From Stomoxys calcitrans (Eukaryota; Arthropoda; Insecta; Diptera; Muscidae): a DNA stretch of 64,000 nucleotides. Each line of letters starts with the position of its first letter. Position 1 is the first letter of the stretch. Under the pieces are notes generated by a model. The model saw only the letters and a list, made by a program, of their open reading frames with translations. It did no database searches and was not told the origin of the DNA. The DNA lies in contig NC_081552.1 in assembly GCF_963082655.1 (NCBI RefSeq), positions 59,004,561-59,068,560 of the forward strand, given 5' to 3'. The position numbers and the translations under genes are program-made. Of this stretch, positions 12,828 to 25,102 are shown one piece after another.

Positions 12828-13739
12828 AGACCCAAGATCGGTTTATATGGCAGCTATATCAGGTTATGGACCGATTGGAACCATACTCGGCACAGTTGTT
12901 GGATATCGTAACAAAACACGTCGTGCAAAATTTCATCCTAATCGGATAAGAATTGCGCACTCTAGAGGCTCAAGAAGTCAAGACCCAAGATCGGTTTATA
13001 TGGCAGCTATATCAGGTTATGAACCGATTGGAACCATACTTAGCACAATTGTTGGATATAATAACGAAATACTTCGTGCAAAAATTCATTCAAATCGGAT
13101 AAGAATTGTGCCCTCTAGAGGCTCAAGAAGTCAAGACCCAAGATCGGTTTATATGGCAGCTATATCAGGTTATGAACCGATTGGAACCATACTTGGCACA
13201 GTTGTTGGGTATCATAACAAAACACGTCGTGCAATATTTCATTTCAATCGGATAAGAATTGCGCACTCTAGAGGCTCAAGAAGTCAAGACCCAAGATCGG
13301 TTTTTATGGCAGCTATATCAGGTTATGGACCGATTGGAACCATACTTGGCACAATTGTTGGTTATAATAACAAAACACGTCGTGCAAAATTTCATTCTGA
13401 TCGGATAAGAATTGCGCACACTAGAGGCTCAAGAAGTCAAGACCCAAGATCGGTTTATATGGCAGCTATATCAGGTTATAAACCGATTTGAACCATACTT
13501 GGCACAGTTGTTGGATGTCATAACAAAACACGTCGTGCAAATTTTCATTCTAATCGGTTAAGAATTGCGCACGCTAGAGGCTCAAGAAGTCAAGACCCTA
13601 GATCGGTTTATATGGCAGCTATATCAAAACATGGACCGATATAGCCCCTTTACAATACCAACCGACCTACACTAATAAGAAGTATTTGTGCAAAATTTCA
13701 AGCGGTTAGCTTAACTCCTTCGGAAGTTAGCGTGCTTTC

Positions 13740-13823
13740 GACAGACAGACGGACGGACGGACGGACGGACGGACGGACGGACGGACAGACGGACGGACGG
13801 ACGGACGGACAGACGGACGGACA
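13740..13823. repeat. Longest (GGAC/AGAC)n microsatellite in the window
   Basis: About 21 tetranucleotide units, read as GTCC/GTCT on the minus strand, sit in the head of a family A element. The same microsatellite is present in nearly every A and B head here but with very different lengths, for example short at 22845-22863 and long at 51503-51558. This length instability is characteristic of mini-me-type heads. Confidence 0.85.
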
Positions 13824-13959
13824 TGGCTAGATCGACATAAAATGTCACGACGATCAAGAATATATATACTTTATGGGGTCTCAGACGAATATTTCGAGTA
13901 GTTACAAACAGAATGACGAAATTAGTATACCCCCCATCTTATGGTGGAGGGTATAAAAA

Positions 13960-14084
13960 TTTAGTACCCTATTTTCACCACGGGATCATTACGCACCATC
14001 CGTGAAAATTTCAAGAAAATCGGTTCAGCCGTTTCTGAGTCTATAAGGAACAAACAAACAAACCTACAAACAAACACAAACTGA
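13960..14084 (+). repeat. Family C 3' module, continuation after the A block
   Basis: This resumes the C 3' end interrupted at 7602: TTTAGTACCCTATTTTCACC, then TCGGTTCAGCCGTTTCTGAG, and it ends in CTGATTTTTATA. A family B head begins at that terminal T-tract. Confidence 0.7.
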
Positions 14085-14271
14085 TTTTTATACCCACCAC
14101 CGAAGGATGGGGGTATATTCATTTTGTCATTCCGTTTGCAACACATCGAAATATCCATTTCCGATCCTATAAAGTACATATATTCTTGATCGGCGGAAAA
14201 ATCTAAGACGATCTAGACATGTCCGTCCGTCCGTCTGCCCGTCTGTCTGTTGAAATCACGCTACAGTCCTT

Positions 14272-15658
14272 AACAAGTAAGAAGGCGTTAAGTTCGGCCG
14301 GGCCGAACTTTGGATACCCACCACCTCGGGTATATATGTGAACCACTTTTTGTCAAAATCCAGTGAAAAATGCATACCTTAAGCCCCATAGCAGCTCTAT
14401 AGATATCATCCGATTTAGACCAAATGCTTATAAGTACAAGTCATTGTTCAAACGAGAGATCGGTCTATATGACAGCTATATCCAAATCTGGACCGATCTG
14501 AGCCAAATTGAAGACAAATATCGAAGGGCCCAACACAAGTCATTGTCCCAAATTTCGGCGACATCGGACAATAAATGCGCTTTTTATGAGCTAAAAACTT
14601 TAAATCGAGAGATCGGTCTATATGGCAGCTATATCCAAATCTGAACCGATCAGGGCCATATAGAAGAAAGATATCGAAGGGCCTAAGGCAAATCACTGTA
14701 ACAAATTTCAGCAAAATCGGATAATAAATGTGGCTTTTATGGGCGTAAGACCATAAATCGGAGGATCGGTCTATATGGCAGCTATATCCAAATTTGGACC
14801 GATCTGGGCCAAATTGACGAAGGATGTCGAAGGGCTCAACGCAACTCACTGTTCCAAATAATAAATGTGGCTTTTATGGGCGTAAGACCATAAATCGGAG
14901 GATCGGTCTATATGGCAGCTATATCCAAATTTGGACCGATCTGGGCCAAATTGACGAAGGATGTCGAAGGGCTTAACGCAACTCGCTGTTCCAAATTTCA
15001 GCAAAATCGGATAATAAATGTGGCTTTTATGGGCGTAAGACCATAAATCGGAGGATCGGTCTATATGGCAGCTGTATTTAAATTTAGACCGATCTGAGCC
15101 AAATAAACGAAGGATGTCGAAGGGCTCAACGCAACTCACTGTCCCAAATTTCAGCAAAATCGGATAATAAATGTGGCTTTTATGGGCCTAAGACCCTAAA
15201 TCGGAGGATCGGTCTACATGGCAGCTATATCCAAATTTGGACCGATCTGGGCCAAATTGACGAAGGATGTCGAAGGCCTCAACGCAACTCACTGTCCCAA
15301 ATTTCAGCAAAATCGGATAATAAATGCGGCTTTTATGGGCCTAAGACCCTAAATCGGCAGATCGGTCTATATGGGGGCTATATCGAGATATAGTCCGATA
15401 TAGCCCATCTTCGAACTTAACCTGCTTATGGACAAAAAAAGAATCTGTGCAAAATTTCAGCTCAATATCTCAATTTTTAAAGACTGTAGCGTGATTTCAA
15501 CAGACAGACGGACAGACGGACGGACATGTCTAGATTGTCTTAGATTTTCACGCTGATCAAGAATATATATACTTTATAGGGTCGGAAATGGATATTTCGA
15601 TGTGTTGCAAACGGAATGACACAATGAATATACCCCCATCCTTCGGTGGTGGGTATAA
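14272..15658 (-). mobile_element. Complete family B element nested in B, reverse orientation
   Basis: The insertion runs from AACAAGTAAGAAGGCG (tail, with hairpin GTTCGGCCGGGCCGAAC at about 14291-14307) to GGGTATAAAAA (head). It lies exactly between ACAGTCCTT and AAAATAGAGATATTG of the outer B. Six or so 153-bp units with ATATGGCAGCTATATCC lie between tail and head. This copy fixes both ends of family B: head TTTTTATACCCACCACC, end CTTCTTACTTGTT. Frames at 14448-15157 are repeat translations. Confidence 0.85.
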
Positions 15659-15694
15659 AAATAGAGATATTGAGCTGAAATTTTGCACAGATTC

Positions 15695-18619
15695 TTTTTA
15701 TACCCTCCTCCATAGGATGGGGGGTATACTAATTTCGTCATTCTGATTGTAACTACTCGAAATATTCGTCTGAGACCCCATAAAGTATACATATTCTTCA
15801 TCGTCGTGAAATTTTATGTCGATCTAGCCATGTCCGTCCGTCTGTCCGTCCGTCCGTCTGTCCGTCTGTCTGTCGAAAGCACGCTAAATTCCGAAGGAGC
15901 GAAGCTATCCGCTTGAAATTTTGCACAAATACTTCTTATTAGCGTAGGTTGGTATTGCACAAATACTTCTTATTAGCGTCGGTTGGTATTGTAAATTGGC
16001 CATATCGGTCCATGTTTTGATATAGCTGCCATATAAACCGATCTTGGGTCTTGACTTCTTGAGCCTCTAGAGTGCGCAGTTCTTATCCGATTAGAATGAA
16101 ATTTTGCACGACGTGTTTTGTTATGATATCCAACAACTGTGCCAAGTATAGTTCAAATCGGTCCATAACCTGATATAGCTGCCATATCAACCGTTCTTGG
16201 GTCTTGACTTCTTGAGCCTCTAGAGTGCGCAATTCTTATCCGCTTGAAATAAAATTTTGCACGATGTGTTTTGTTATTATATCCAACAACTGTGCCAAGT
16301 ATGGTTCAAATCGGTTCATAACCTGATATAGCTGCCATATAAACCGATCTGGGATCTTGACTTCTTGAGCCTCTAGAGTGCGCAATTCTTATCCGATTGG
16401 AATGGAATTGTTTACGACGTGTTTTGTTACGATATCCAACAACTGTGCTAAGTATGGTTAAAATCGGTCCATAACCTTATATAGCTGTCATATAAACCGA
16501 TCTTGGGTCTTGACTTCTTGAGCCTATAGAGGGCGCAATTCTTATCCAATTTGAATGAATTTTGGCACGTAGTATTTTGTTATGATATCCAACAACTGTG
16601 CCACATATGATTCAAATCGGTTCATAACCTGATATAGCAGTCATATAAACAGATCTGGGGACTTGACTTCTTGAGCTTCTAGAGGGCTCAATTTCTATCC
16701 GATTTGGCTGAAATTTCGCAAGACGTTTTTATACCCTCCACCATAAGATGGGGGGTATACTAATTTCGTCATTCTGTTTGTAACTACTCGAAATATTCGT
16801 CTGAGACCCCATAAAGTATATATATTCTTGATCGTCGCGACATTTTATGTCGATCTAGCCATGTCCGTCCGTCTGTCCGTCCGTCCGTCCGTCCGTCCGT
16901 CCGTCCGTCCGTCCGTCTGTCTGTCGAAAGCACGCTAACTTCCGAAGGAGTAAAGCTAGCTGCTTGAAATTTTGCACAAATACTTCTTATTAGTGTAGGT
17001 CGGTTGGTATTGTAAATGGGCCATATCGGTCCATGTTTTGATAAAGCTGCCATATAAACCGATCTTGGGTCTTGACTTCTTGAGCCTCTAGAGTGCGCAA
17101 TTCTTATCCGATTTGAAATGAAGTTTTGCACAACGTGTTTTATTATGATATCCAACAACTTTGGAAAGTATGGTTCAAATCGGTCCATAACCTGATATAG
17201 CTGCCATATAAACCGATCTTGGGTCTTGACTTCTTGAGCCTCTAGAGTGCGCAATTCTTATCCGATTGGAATGACATTTTGCACGACGTGTTTTGTTATC
17301 ATATTCCACAACTTTGCCAAGGATGGTTCAAATCGGTCCAGAACCTGATATAGCTGCCATATAAACCGATCTTGGTACTTGAATTCTTAACCCTCTAGAG
17401 TGCGCAATTCTTATCCGATTGGAATACAATTTTGCACGACGTGTTTTGTTATGATATCCAACAACTGTGCCAAGTATGGTTCAAATCGGTCCATAACCTG
17501 ATATAGCTGGCATATCAACCGATCTTGGGTCTTGACTTCTTGAGCCTATAGAGTGCGCAATTCTTATCCGATTGGAATGAAATTTTGCACGACGTGTTTC
17601 GTTATGATATTCAACAACTTTGGAAAGTATGGTTCAAATCGGTCCATAACCTGATATAGCTGCCATATAAACCGATCTTGGGTCTTGACTTCTTGAGCCT
17701 CTAGAGTGCGCAATTCTTATCCGATTGGAATGAAATTTTGCACGACGTGTTTTGTTATCATATTCCACAACTTTGCCAAGGATGGTTCAAATCGGTCCAT
17801 AACCTGATATAGCTGCCATATAAACCGATCTTGGGTCTTGACTTCTTAACCCTCTAGAGTGCGCAATTCTTATCCGATTGGAATGAAATTTTGCACGACG
17901 TGTTTTGTTATGGTATCCAACAACTGTGCCAAGTATGGTTCAAATCGGTTCATAACCTGATATAGCTGCCATATCAACCGATCTTGGGTCTTGACTTCTT
18001 GAGCCTCTAGAGTGCGCAATTCTTATCCGATTGGAATGAAATTTTGCACGACGTGTTTTGTTATGATATCCAACAACTTTGCAAAGTATGGTTCAAATCG
18101 GTCCATAACCCGATATAGCTGCCATATAAACCGATCTGGGTCTTGACTTCTTGAGGCTCTAGAGTGCGCAATTCTTATCCCAATTTACCTGAAATTATGT
18201 ACTACGGATCCTCTTATGACCATCAACATGCGTGTTTATTATGATCTGAATCGGTCTATAGCCCGATACAGTTCCCATATAAATCGATCTCTCTATTTTA
18301 CTTCTTGAGCCCCCAAAGGGCGCAATTCTTATTCGAATTGGCTGACATTTTACACAGGTCTCCAATATGTAATAATATAATAATAGCAGAGCAAATATTT
18401 TCTTTTATCCTTTTTTGCCTAAGAAGAGATGCCGGGAGAAGAACTCGGCAAATGCGATCCATGGTGGAGGGTATGTAAGATTCGGCCCGGCCGAACTTAG
18501 CACGCTTTTACTTGTTTTTGCCTAAGAAGAGATGCCGGGAAAAGAACTCGACAAATGCGATCCATGGTGGAGGGTATATAAGATTCGGCCCGGCCGAACT
18601 TAGCACGCTTTTACTTGTT
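15695..18619 (+). mobile_element. Composite family A (two heads, two tails) nested in B
   Basis: The first head is at 15695 (with a CCTCCTCCATAGG variant) and the second at 16726; the array runs on to a tail ending at 18516, and a second tail module follows at 18517-18619. The composite sits in the T-tract of the outer B, between GATTC and TTGTCCATAAGC. The second head lies in a T-run after CGCAAGACG, and the second tail follows TTTGCCTAAGAAGAG, so one A appears nested in another whose middle is deleted. The open frame at 16784-17254 is a repeat artefact. Confidence 0.8.
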
Positions 18620-19692
18620 TTGTCCATAAGCAGGTTAAGTTCGAAGATGGGCTATATCGGACTATATCTTGATATAACCCCCATATAGACCGATCCGCCG
18701 ATTTAGGGTCTTAGGCCCATAAAAGCCACATTTATTATCCGATTTTGCTGAAATTTGGGACAGTGAGTTGTGTTAGGCCCTTCGTCAATTTGGCTCAGAT
18801 CGGTTAATTTAGCCCAGATCGGTTCAGATTTGGATGTAGCTGCCACATAGGCCGATCCTCCGGTTTAGGGTCTTAGGCCCATAAAAGCCACATTTATTGT
18901 TAGATTTTGATGAAATTCGGGACAATGACATCCTTGGTCAATTTGGCTCAGATCGGTCCAGATTTGGATATAGCTGCCATATAGACCGATTTCTTGATTT
19001 ATGGTTTTGGACCCATAAAATACTCATTTATTGTCCGATGTCGCCAAAATGTGAGACAGTGAGTTAAATTAAGCCCCTTGACATACTTCTGCAATATCGC
19101 GCAGATCGGTCCAGATTTGGATATAGCTGCCATATAAACCGATATCTAGGTTTTAGGTTTTGGGGCCATAAAAGACGCATTTATTGTCCGATGTCGCTGA
19201 AATTTGAGACAGTGAGTTTGGTTAGGCTCTTCGACGTCCTTCTTCAATTTTGCCCAGATCGGTCCAGATTTGAATATACCTGCCATATAGACCGATTTCT
19301 CGATTTAAGGTTTTACGACCATAAAGAGAAAAGAAATTTGGGACAGTGCTTTATGTTAGGCTCTTCGACATTTTAATGCAACTTGGCCCAAATCGGTCCA
19401 GATTTGGATATAGCTGCCGTGTAGACCGATATCGCATTTATAATCCGATTTCACTGAAATTTGACACAGTAACTTATGTTAGGCTTTTCGACATCCGTGT
19501 CGTTTATAGTTCAAATCGGTTTGTTTTTATATATAGCTAGTATACTTATTAGTATATGGTATAATATAACTGATATGGGACATAAGGTATGAAATTTTCA
19601 CCCAATTTTGATGAAAGATGGTTTACATATATACCCGAGGTGGTGGGTATCCAAAGTTCGGCCCGGGCGAACTAAACGCCTTTTTACTTGTT

Positions 19693-22077
19693 ATATATAA
19701 GAATTGCTGGACAGGGCCCGCTCCGCTGCACCTTCTTCGATTCTCTTGTTTTATCTGAGTCCTATACGGTCACATCAGAAATTAAGTCCTGGTACGGCAT
19801 TTCAGATATTTCGCGCCAATGTGGATATTGTATTGGTGCTCTTCTCCCAAATACCTTTCATTGGAGCCTTTTATTGCTATGGTCGATAAATATGTCTGGT
19901 ATAAGAGTGTTTTTGGTGTATATATTATTTGGCTGGTGGCCTTGGAGATGGGCGGCCCCCTTTGTATCCCACCCTAAATAAGGATTCAAATATTTATATT
20001 TAAGTTATTATAAACAAACAAAATTTCGCTTAAATCGCCCCACCCATCTCCTAGATCTGGCGTTTTTGAAAATATTAAAGTTTGGATGTTAGATTTACAT
20101 CATTCTCTTGGATTTGTTGGTGGATTGGAGTAGCTTAACTCTTTGAAAGTGGATATCAGATTCATACTCCATTGCCAAAAACCACATATTGCTATAGTCG
20201 GTATATATGTGTGGTTTAGGGGGAGCGTATGAGGTAAGTCGTTCCGGAAACACTTGGCCATGAAACAGATACAGATGTGAGCCCCTCTTTGCCATAATCA
20301 ACAAATACGTCCAGTTTGAGATGTATGCGGGGTGGGGCGGCCACCCACGTACTTAGCCCTGAAAAATATCAGCATCGTGCTATATTCTCAAATTTCTTTA
20401 GTTTGAAACCCAATTGTTATTGGTTTAGTGGGGGTTTATGGGGTGACACGACCCTCAAACATATGGCCTCAAAATTGGATTTCAAATTCGTTTTCTACTA
20501 TCAAATACCTATTATTTATCGACATAGTAGGCAATCATGACCGGTTTGAATAGAGTTTAGAGGCGGATCCTGAAGTAATATCAGCATCGTGCTAGAGCAC
20601 GATTTTGTTTGATCCCCATAATGTCAATTTTGAAAGAGGCTATAAAAATATTCAGAGCTATGAGTCTCGTTCAGATTTACACTAAATATTTTTTATATTG
20701 GTTATCTTCATTCAAAATCATATTTCAAAGTCACCACTTGGGATACCACATTCTTAAAGATCCGCGTGTCCTCCTGTGTCCATCCCAATTTGAAGGTAAA
20801 AAGTGTACTCTACTACCAAAGAACTTTTATTTCTGTCGTATTCTATCCTGATCGACCTTCATATATTATTTCATATTATTCATATATTATTTTTAATTCC
20901 TTTTTTTTTTTGGTAGGATTGGGAGAGGGGTATTGCCCTCCGACACGTCCTTTTCTTTGAGTACAATATATTCTCGGTGATTCTGCATGCGAGTTTGGTG
21001 TCGTATTAATTGGGAGGAGAGGGTCGCTGCCTCCGACGCTAAGAACCAAACAACAATTAATTTGAGTCTTTTATTGTCGCGATATACAACCCTGCGGAAC
21101 GGTAGGACATAACCCAGATACTTGAATCGTTATACCAACATAAGATTCGAAATATATTGTCATAGACCTTTCTTTTAATTGAAATATTATCCAGATCGAA
21201 CTACACGTCCTATTGAAGGGTATTTAGTGGGTGGGCCGGTTCCAGACTCTGTCCTAATTGTGCATACCAATTGTGTGACATGGAGGCCCCTTAGACACCT
21301 TGGACCAAATTCTTATAACAGATGCGTACTCACCTCCCAAATATCTTTCATTTGATGCTCATATTGTCCCAATCGGTATATATGTCCTGTTGAGGGGTTT
21401 TAGGGGGTGGAGAAGGCCCACAGACACCAGAAAATAAATTTTTGTGTCAGATTTAAATTCTACTTTTAAATAATTTTCATTTGATATCCATATTGCTCAA
21501 AGCGGCTAAAGTGTCCAACAGTATTGGTGGGCCCTCGACAATTTGGGTAACATTTTAATGCCAAGTTCGTACTCTGCTCTTAAATACCTTTCATTTGATA
21601 CCTATATTGCCTAAAGTGGTGAAAGTAACCTCTTGGGCCTTTTTTGGGGGAGGGGGACCCCCCGAAATTTAAAATAAATGAGAGTGAAATTTGCTTACCA
21701 AATTCGTACTCTACTCTTAAATACTTTTCGTTTGATACCCATATTGCCCCATTCGGTACACATGTCCGTTTGGGTGGGTTTTTGGGGTGGGGCGTCCCCC
21801 CAAGTTATTTGACCCTAAAATTTTTTACCAATTTCGTGTTTTTGGGGTACCAAATGGTTGCATACAAAATTTTGCTTAAATCGGTGCACTCATCTCTGAG
21901 ATAAGGCGTTTTTGAAAATTGTGGTTTGGGGGGGGGGGGGGGGAATTGCCCGACCTGCGGATATCAAAAAATTTAGTTAGTCATGAAAATCGGTTCAGCC
22001 TTTTTTGAGTCCATACGGAACAGACAAACAAACTAACAAACAAACAAAGCGCAACAATTTCATTCTTATGTAATAGA
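19693..22077 (+). repeat. Family C, diverged long copy
   Basis: This begins ATATATAAGAATTGCTGGAC then GGGCCCGCTCCGCTGCACC, a variant of the C start, and contains about fifteen diverged C units followed by a 3' module (CATCTCTGAGATAAGGCG, TCGGTTCAGCC, CAAACAAACAAAG). An uninterrupted run of about 15 G lies at about 21928-21942. Many open frames of 60-100 codons occur in all frames; none shows a recognisable domain. Confidence 0.55.
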
Positions 22078-22664
22078 CTAGCTGAGTCCGGCCCGCTCTG
22101 CTGCGCCCTATTATGCTATGATTGAGAGAAGTACTCTAAATTCGAACATTTCTGCGCAATTGTCGTTAAAAATTTATTCCAATTTTCCTATGGATTTTTC
22201 TACACTCAAGTACCTTTTATTAAAATCCCACATTGCAATGGTCAGTAAAAGCCGTTCTTGGAGTGTGGTGGACCCCCAGACACTTGGTCCCAAAAGTGAA
22301 AGTCAATTTCGTGCTCTATTCCCAAAGACCTTTCATTCAAGATCCATATTGCCATGATCGGTAAATATGTCCGATTTGAGGGGTTTTATAGTGGTGGGGT
22401 GACCCACGAAACACTTAGTTCCGCAATTTGATATCAAATTCGTTTTCTACTCTCAAATACCTTTAATTTGAGTCCCATATTGTAGTAGTTGCTCCATAAA
22501 TCCGTTTTCCAGGTTTTGGGGGTGGGCGGCTCTCCTAGGCATCCCACACCAGAATTTGATACCAAATTTTTTGTTTTTAGATCCTTCCTATATGGCTATA
22601 TTCTATTTTTCCTTTATCAAAGGAACGATAGGTTGTCACAACAAATATACATGCTGATGATTAA
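22078..22664 (+). repeat. Family C subfamily with TGCTATGATTGAGAGAAG
   Basis: This C copy starts with CTAGCTGAGTCCGGCCCGCT directly after the previous C 3' end. It belongs to the same subfamily as 31949-32081 and the C sequence that flanks the LTR element at 57172 and 63193. It ends at GATTAATTTTTATA, where a family A head begins. Confidence 0.6.
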
Positions 22665-23531
22665 TTTTTATACCCTCCACCATATGATGGGGGTATTATA
22701 TATTTCGTCATTATATATTTCGTCATATTTCGTCATATAATATATTTCGTCATTCTGTTTGTAACTACTCGAAATATTCGTCTAAGACCCCATAAAGTAT
22801 ATATATTCTTGATCGTCGCGACATTTTATGTCGACCTAGCCATGTCCGTCCGTCTGTCTGTCGAAAGCACGCTAACTTCCGAAGGAGTAAGGCTAGCCGC
22901 TTGAAATTTTGCACAAATACTTCTTATTAGTGTATGTCGGTTGGTGTTGTAAATGGGCCATATCGGTCCATGTTTTGATATAGCTGCCATATAAACCGAT
23001 CTTGGGTCTTGACTTCTTGAGCCTCTAGATTGCGCAATTCTTATTCGATTGGTCCGATTGGAATGAACGTGTTTTGTTATGATATCCAACAACTTTGCTA
23101 AGTATGGTTTAAATCGGTCCATAACCTGATATAGCTGTCATATAAACCGATCTGGGATCTTGACTTCTTGAGCCTCCAGAGGAACGACGGATCCTCTCAT
23201 GACCATCGACATATATGTTTATTATGGTCTGAATCGGTCTATAACCCGATACAACTCCCATATAAATCGATTTCTCTATTTTACTTCTTGAGCCCCCAAA
23301 GGGCGCAATTTTATTCGAATTGGCTGACATTTTACACAGGTCTCAAACATATAATTTAGTTGTGGTCCAAACCGGACCATATCTTGATATCGCTCTAATA
23401 GCAGAGCAAATTTTTTCTTAAATCCTTTTTTGCCTATGAAGAGATGCCGGGAAAAGAACTCGACAAATGCGATCCATGGTGGAGGGTATATAAAATTCGG
23501 CCCGGCCGAACTTAGCACGCTTTTACTTGTT
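22665..23531 (+). mobile_element. Short family A element with both ends
   Basis: The head is at 22665, a very short (GTCY) tract is near 22845-22863, about two units follow (one with an internal deletion near 23064), and a full tail ends TTTTACTTGTT at 23531. At 22690-22756 the head carries a small local amplification of TATATTTCGTCAT-like words, absent from other heads. At 867 bp it is the shortest copy here with both termini. Confidence 0.8.
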
Positions 23532-23755
23532 ACCACTCTGACCTCTCTCTGTTCATGTTGGCATGTTTTTAATTGGATCAACTAAATCCAATTGGATCAA
23601 GCAATTTCAGTTGAAGACTGCCAGATGACGCTTATTTAAATTTAAGTGCTACTCGCTTAGAGTGGATAATATGGTATGGTGTTTTTCTATTAATAGTCAT
23701 TCCTAGACAACCACCGTACCATATGACTACCTATTAAATACTCTTCATTTAGTCT
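23532..23755 (+). repeat. Dispersed repeat D, second copy
   Basis: The segment shares GTTCATGTTGGC, GGATCAACTAAATC and the CTGCCAGATGACGC-like block with 4400-4560. The rest is A/T-rich without a recognised feature. Confidence 0.4.
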
Positions 23756-24620
23756 TTTTTTATACCCATTTGCATTTCATTCCGTTTGCAACATATCGAA
23801 ATATCTATTTCCGACCCTATAAGGTATATATATTCTTGATCAGCTTAAAAATCTAAGACGATCTAGCCATGTCCGTCCGTCAGTCTGTTGAAATCACGCT
23901 ACAGTCTTTAAAAATAGAGATATTAAGCTGAAATTTTGCACAGATTCTTTTTTTGTCCATAAGCAGGTTAAGTTTGAAGATGGGCTTTGTTTTGATTTAG
24001 GGTCTTAGGCCCGTAAAAGCCACGTTTATTATCCGATTTTGCTGAAATTTGGGACAGAGAGTTGTGATAGGCCCTTAAAAAACCTTCGACAATTTAGCTC
24101 AGATCGGTCCAGATTTGGATATAGCTGCCGTATAGACTGATCCTCCGATTTAGCGTCTTAGGCCCATAAAAGCCACATTTATTAGGCCCTTCGACTTCCC
24201 TTGTTAATTTGGCCTAGATCGGTTCAAATTTAGTTATAGCTGCCATATAGACTTCCTTCTCGATTTAAGGCTTTGGGCCCATAAAAAGGCGCATTTAATC
24301 TCCGATGTCGCCGAAATTTGGGACAGTGAGTTCAGTTAAGCCCCTTGACATACTTCTGCAATATCGCACAGATCGGTTCAGATTTGAAAACTGCCATACA
24401 GACCGGCATCTCTGTTTTAGGTTTTGTGTCCATAAAAGACGCATTTATTGCCCGATGTCGCTGAAATTTGAGACAGTGAGTTTAGTAAGGCTCTTCGACG
24501 TCCTTCTTCAATTTGGCCCAGATCGGTCCAAATTTTTAAATATAACTGCCATATAGATTGATCTCTGAATTTAAGGTTTTGGCCCATAAACGGCGTATTT
24601 TATGTCCGATTTCGCCGAAA
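23756..24620 (+). mobile_element. Family B, degraded, 3'-truncated
   Basis: The head TTTTTATACCCATTTGCATT is damaged relative to TATACCCACCACC. The internal word AATCTAAGACGATCTAGCC, a short GTCC tract and about five shortened 153-bp units follow. The element stops within a unit (GATTTCGCCGAAAAA) where repeat E begins, so the tail is missing. Confidence 0.65.
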
Positions 24621-25102
24621 AAGTGTTGCCCAGCAACACGCCGTTTGGTCTAGTCTATCGGTGAGCTAAAAATGGTTGCAACCTTATCGTTAAAGTTTGC
24701 AACTTCTGCTTTCACGCTGAATGTTATAATTTCGGGGCTATGGCGGCCTGCACATTAATTAAATCACACCGTGTCCCGTTAGGTCATTATAATTGATCGA
24801 CAGTTTTGGGGTAAGGTGGTCCACTAGATATATGAGCAGAATAATGATATCAGTACACAACCTTATACCTTTAATTTAACCTCATATTGTCATCATTGGT
24901 GTATACAGCCTCCTAGGTCCTTGGACGCAAAGTTTAATGTCATATTCGTAATCTGCTCTCAAACGCCTATCATTTAAATTTTAATAAAGCTATGATTGAG
25001 TAGTATTCCCATTTGAGGAGCATATCGGGGCGACTATCAATTACTTGGTCCTCGTTTTATTTCTTATTCATAGTCTACTCCCAAATACCTTTCATTTGAT
25101 TC
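24621..25102 (+). repeat. Repeat E
   Basis: This starts GCCCAGCAACACGCCGTTTG, contains GGGGCTATGGCGGCCTGCAC and ATTATAATTGATCGAC, and ends in C-like units (TATTCGTAATCTGCTCTCAA). A longer copy lies at 36002-36600; this one lacks about 120 bp internally. Its first 25 bases resemble the body of the SINE at 56236 (CCCAGCGGCACGCCGTTCGG). The class is unknown and it is non-coding. Confidence 0.55.

Larger units (their letters stand above)
7603..13959 (-). mobile_element. Expanded family A block with three heads and one tail
   Basis: On the minus strand, heads end at about 13959, 12324 and 10678, and a single tail lies at 7603-7860. Between them are about 35 units of 153 bp. The flanks join as one family C site: CTTCAGATATCAAA before and TTTAGTACCCTATTTTCACC after, so the whole 6.36-kb block occupies a single insertion point in the C 3' module. 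Open frames of up to 214 codons (12847-13491) are repeat translations: 153 is divisible by three, and a T-to-G change in CCGATTTGAACC removes the only stop in that frame. No replicase or helicase gene is present. Confidence 0.85.
14085..19692 (+). mobile_element. Outer family B element split by two nested insertions
   Basis: Three collinear pieces of one B element are present: 14085-14271 (head, GTCY microsatellite, up to ACAGTCCTT), 15659-15694 (AATAGAGATATTGAGCTG to GATTC) and 18620-19692 (TTGTCCATAAGCAGG, several 153-bp units, tail). In uninterrupted copies such as 30789-31948 these pieces are contiguous. Joined length would be about 1.3 kb. The tail hairpin at 19657-19671 has one mismatch, and the end TTTTTACTTGTT is at 19692. 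Family C sequence lies on both outer sides. Confidence 0.85.

Noticed and set aside
12847..13491. 214-codon open frame with 51-residue repeats, as a repetitive protein gene
   Set aside because: It is the translation of family A tandem units; neighbouring units in the same array carry stops, and equivalent open stretches occur on either strand depending only on element orientation.
7603..13959. Centromeric-type satellite array
   Set aside because: The units are bounded by element heads and a tail and sit at a single insertion point in family C, so this is an expanded mobile element.
21928..21942. G-run as a G-quadruplex or regulatory element
   Set aside because: It is a single uninterrupted homopolymer in a G-rich part of a family C unit; likely slippage.
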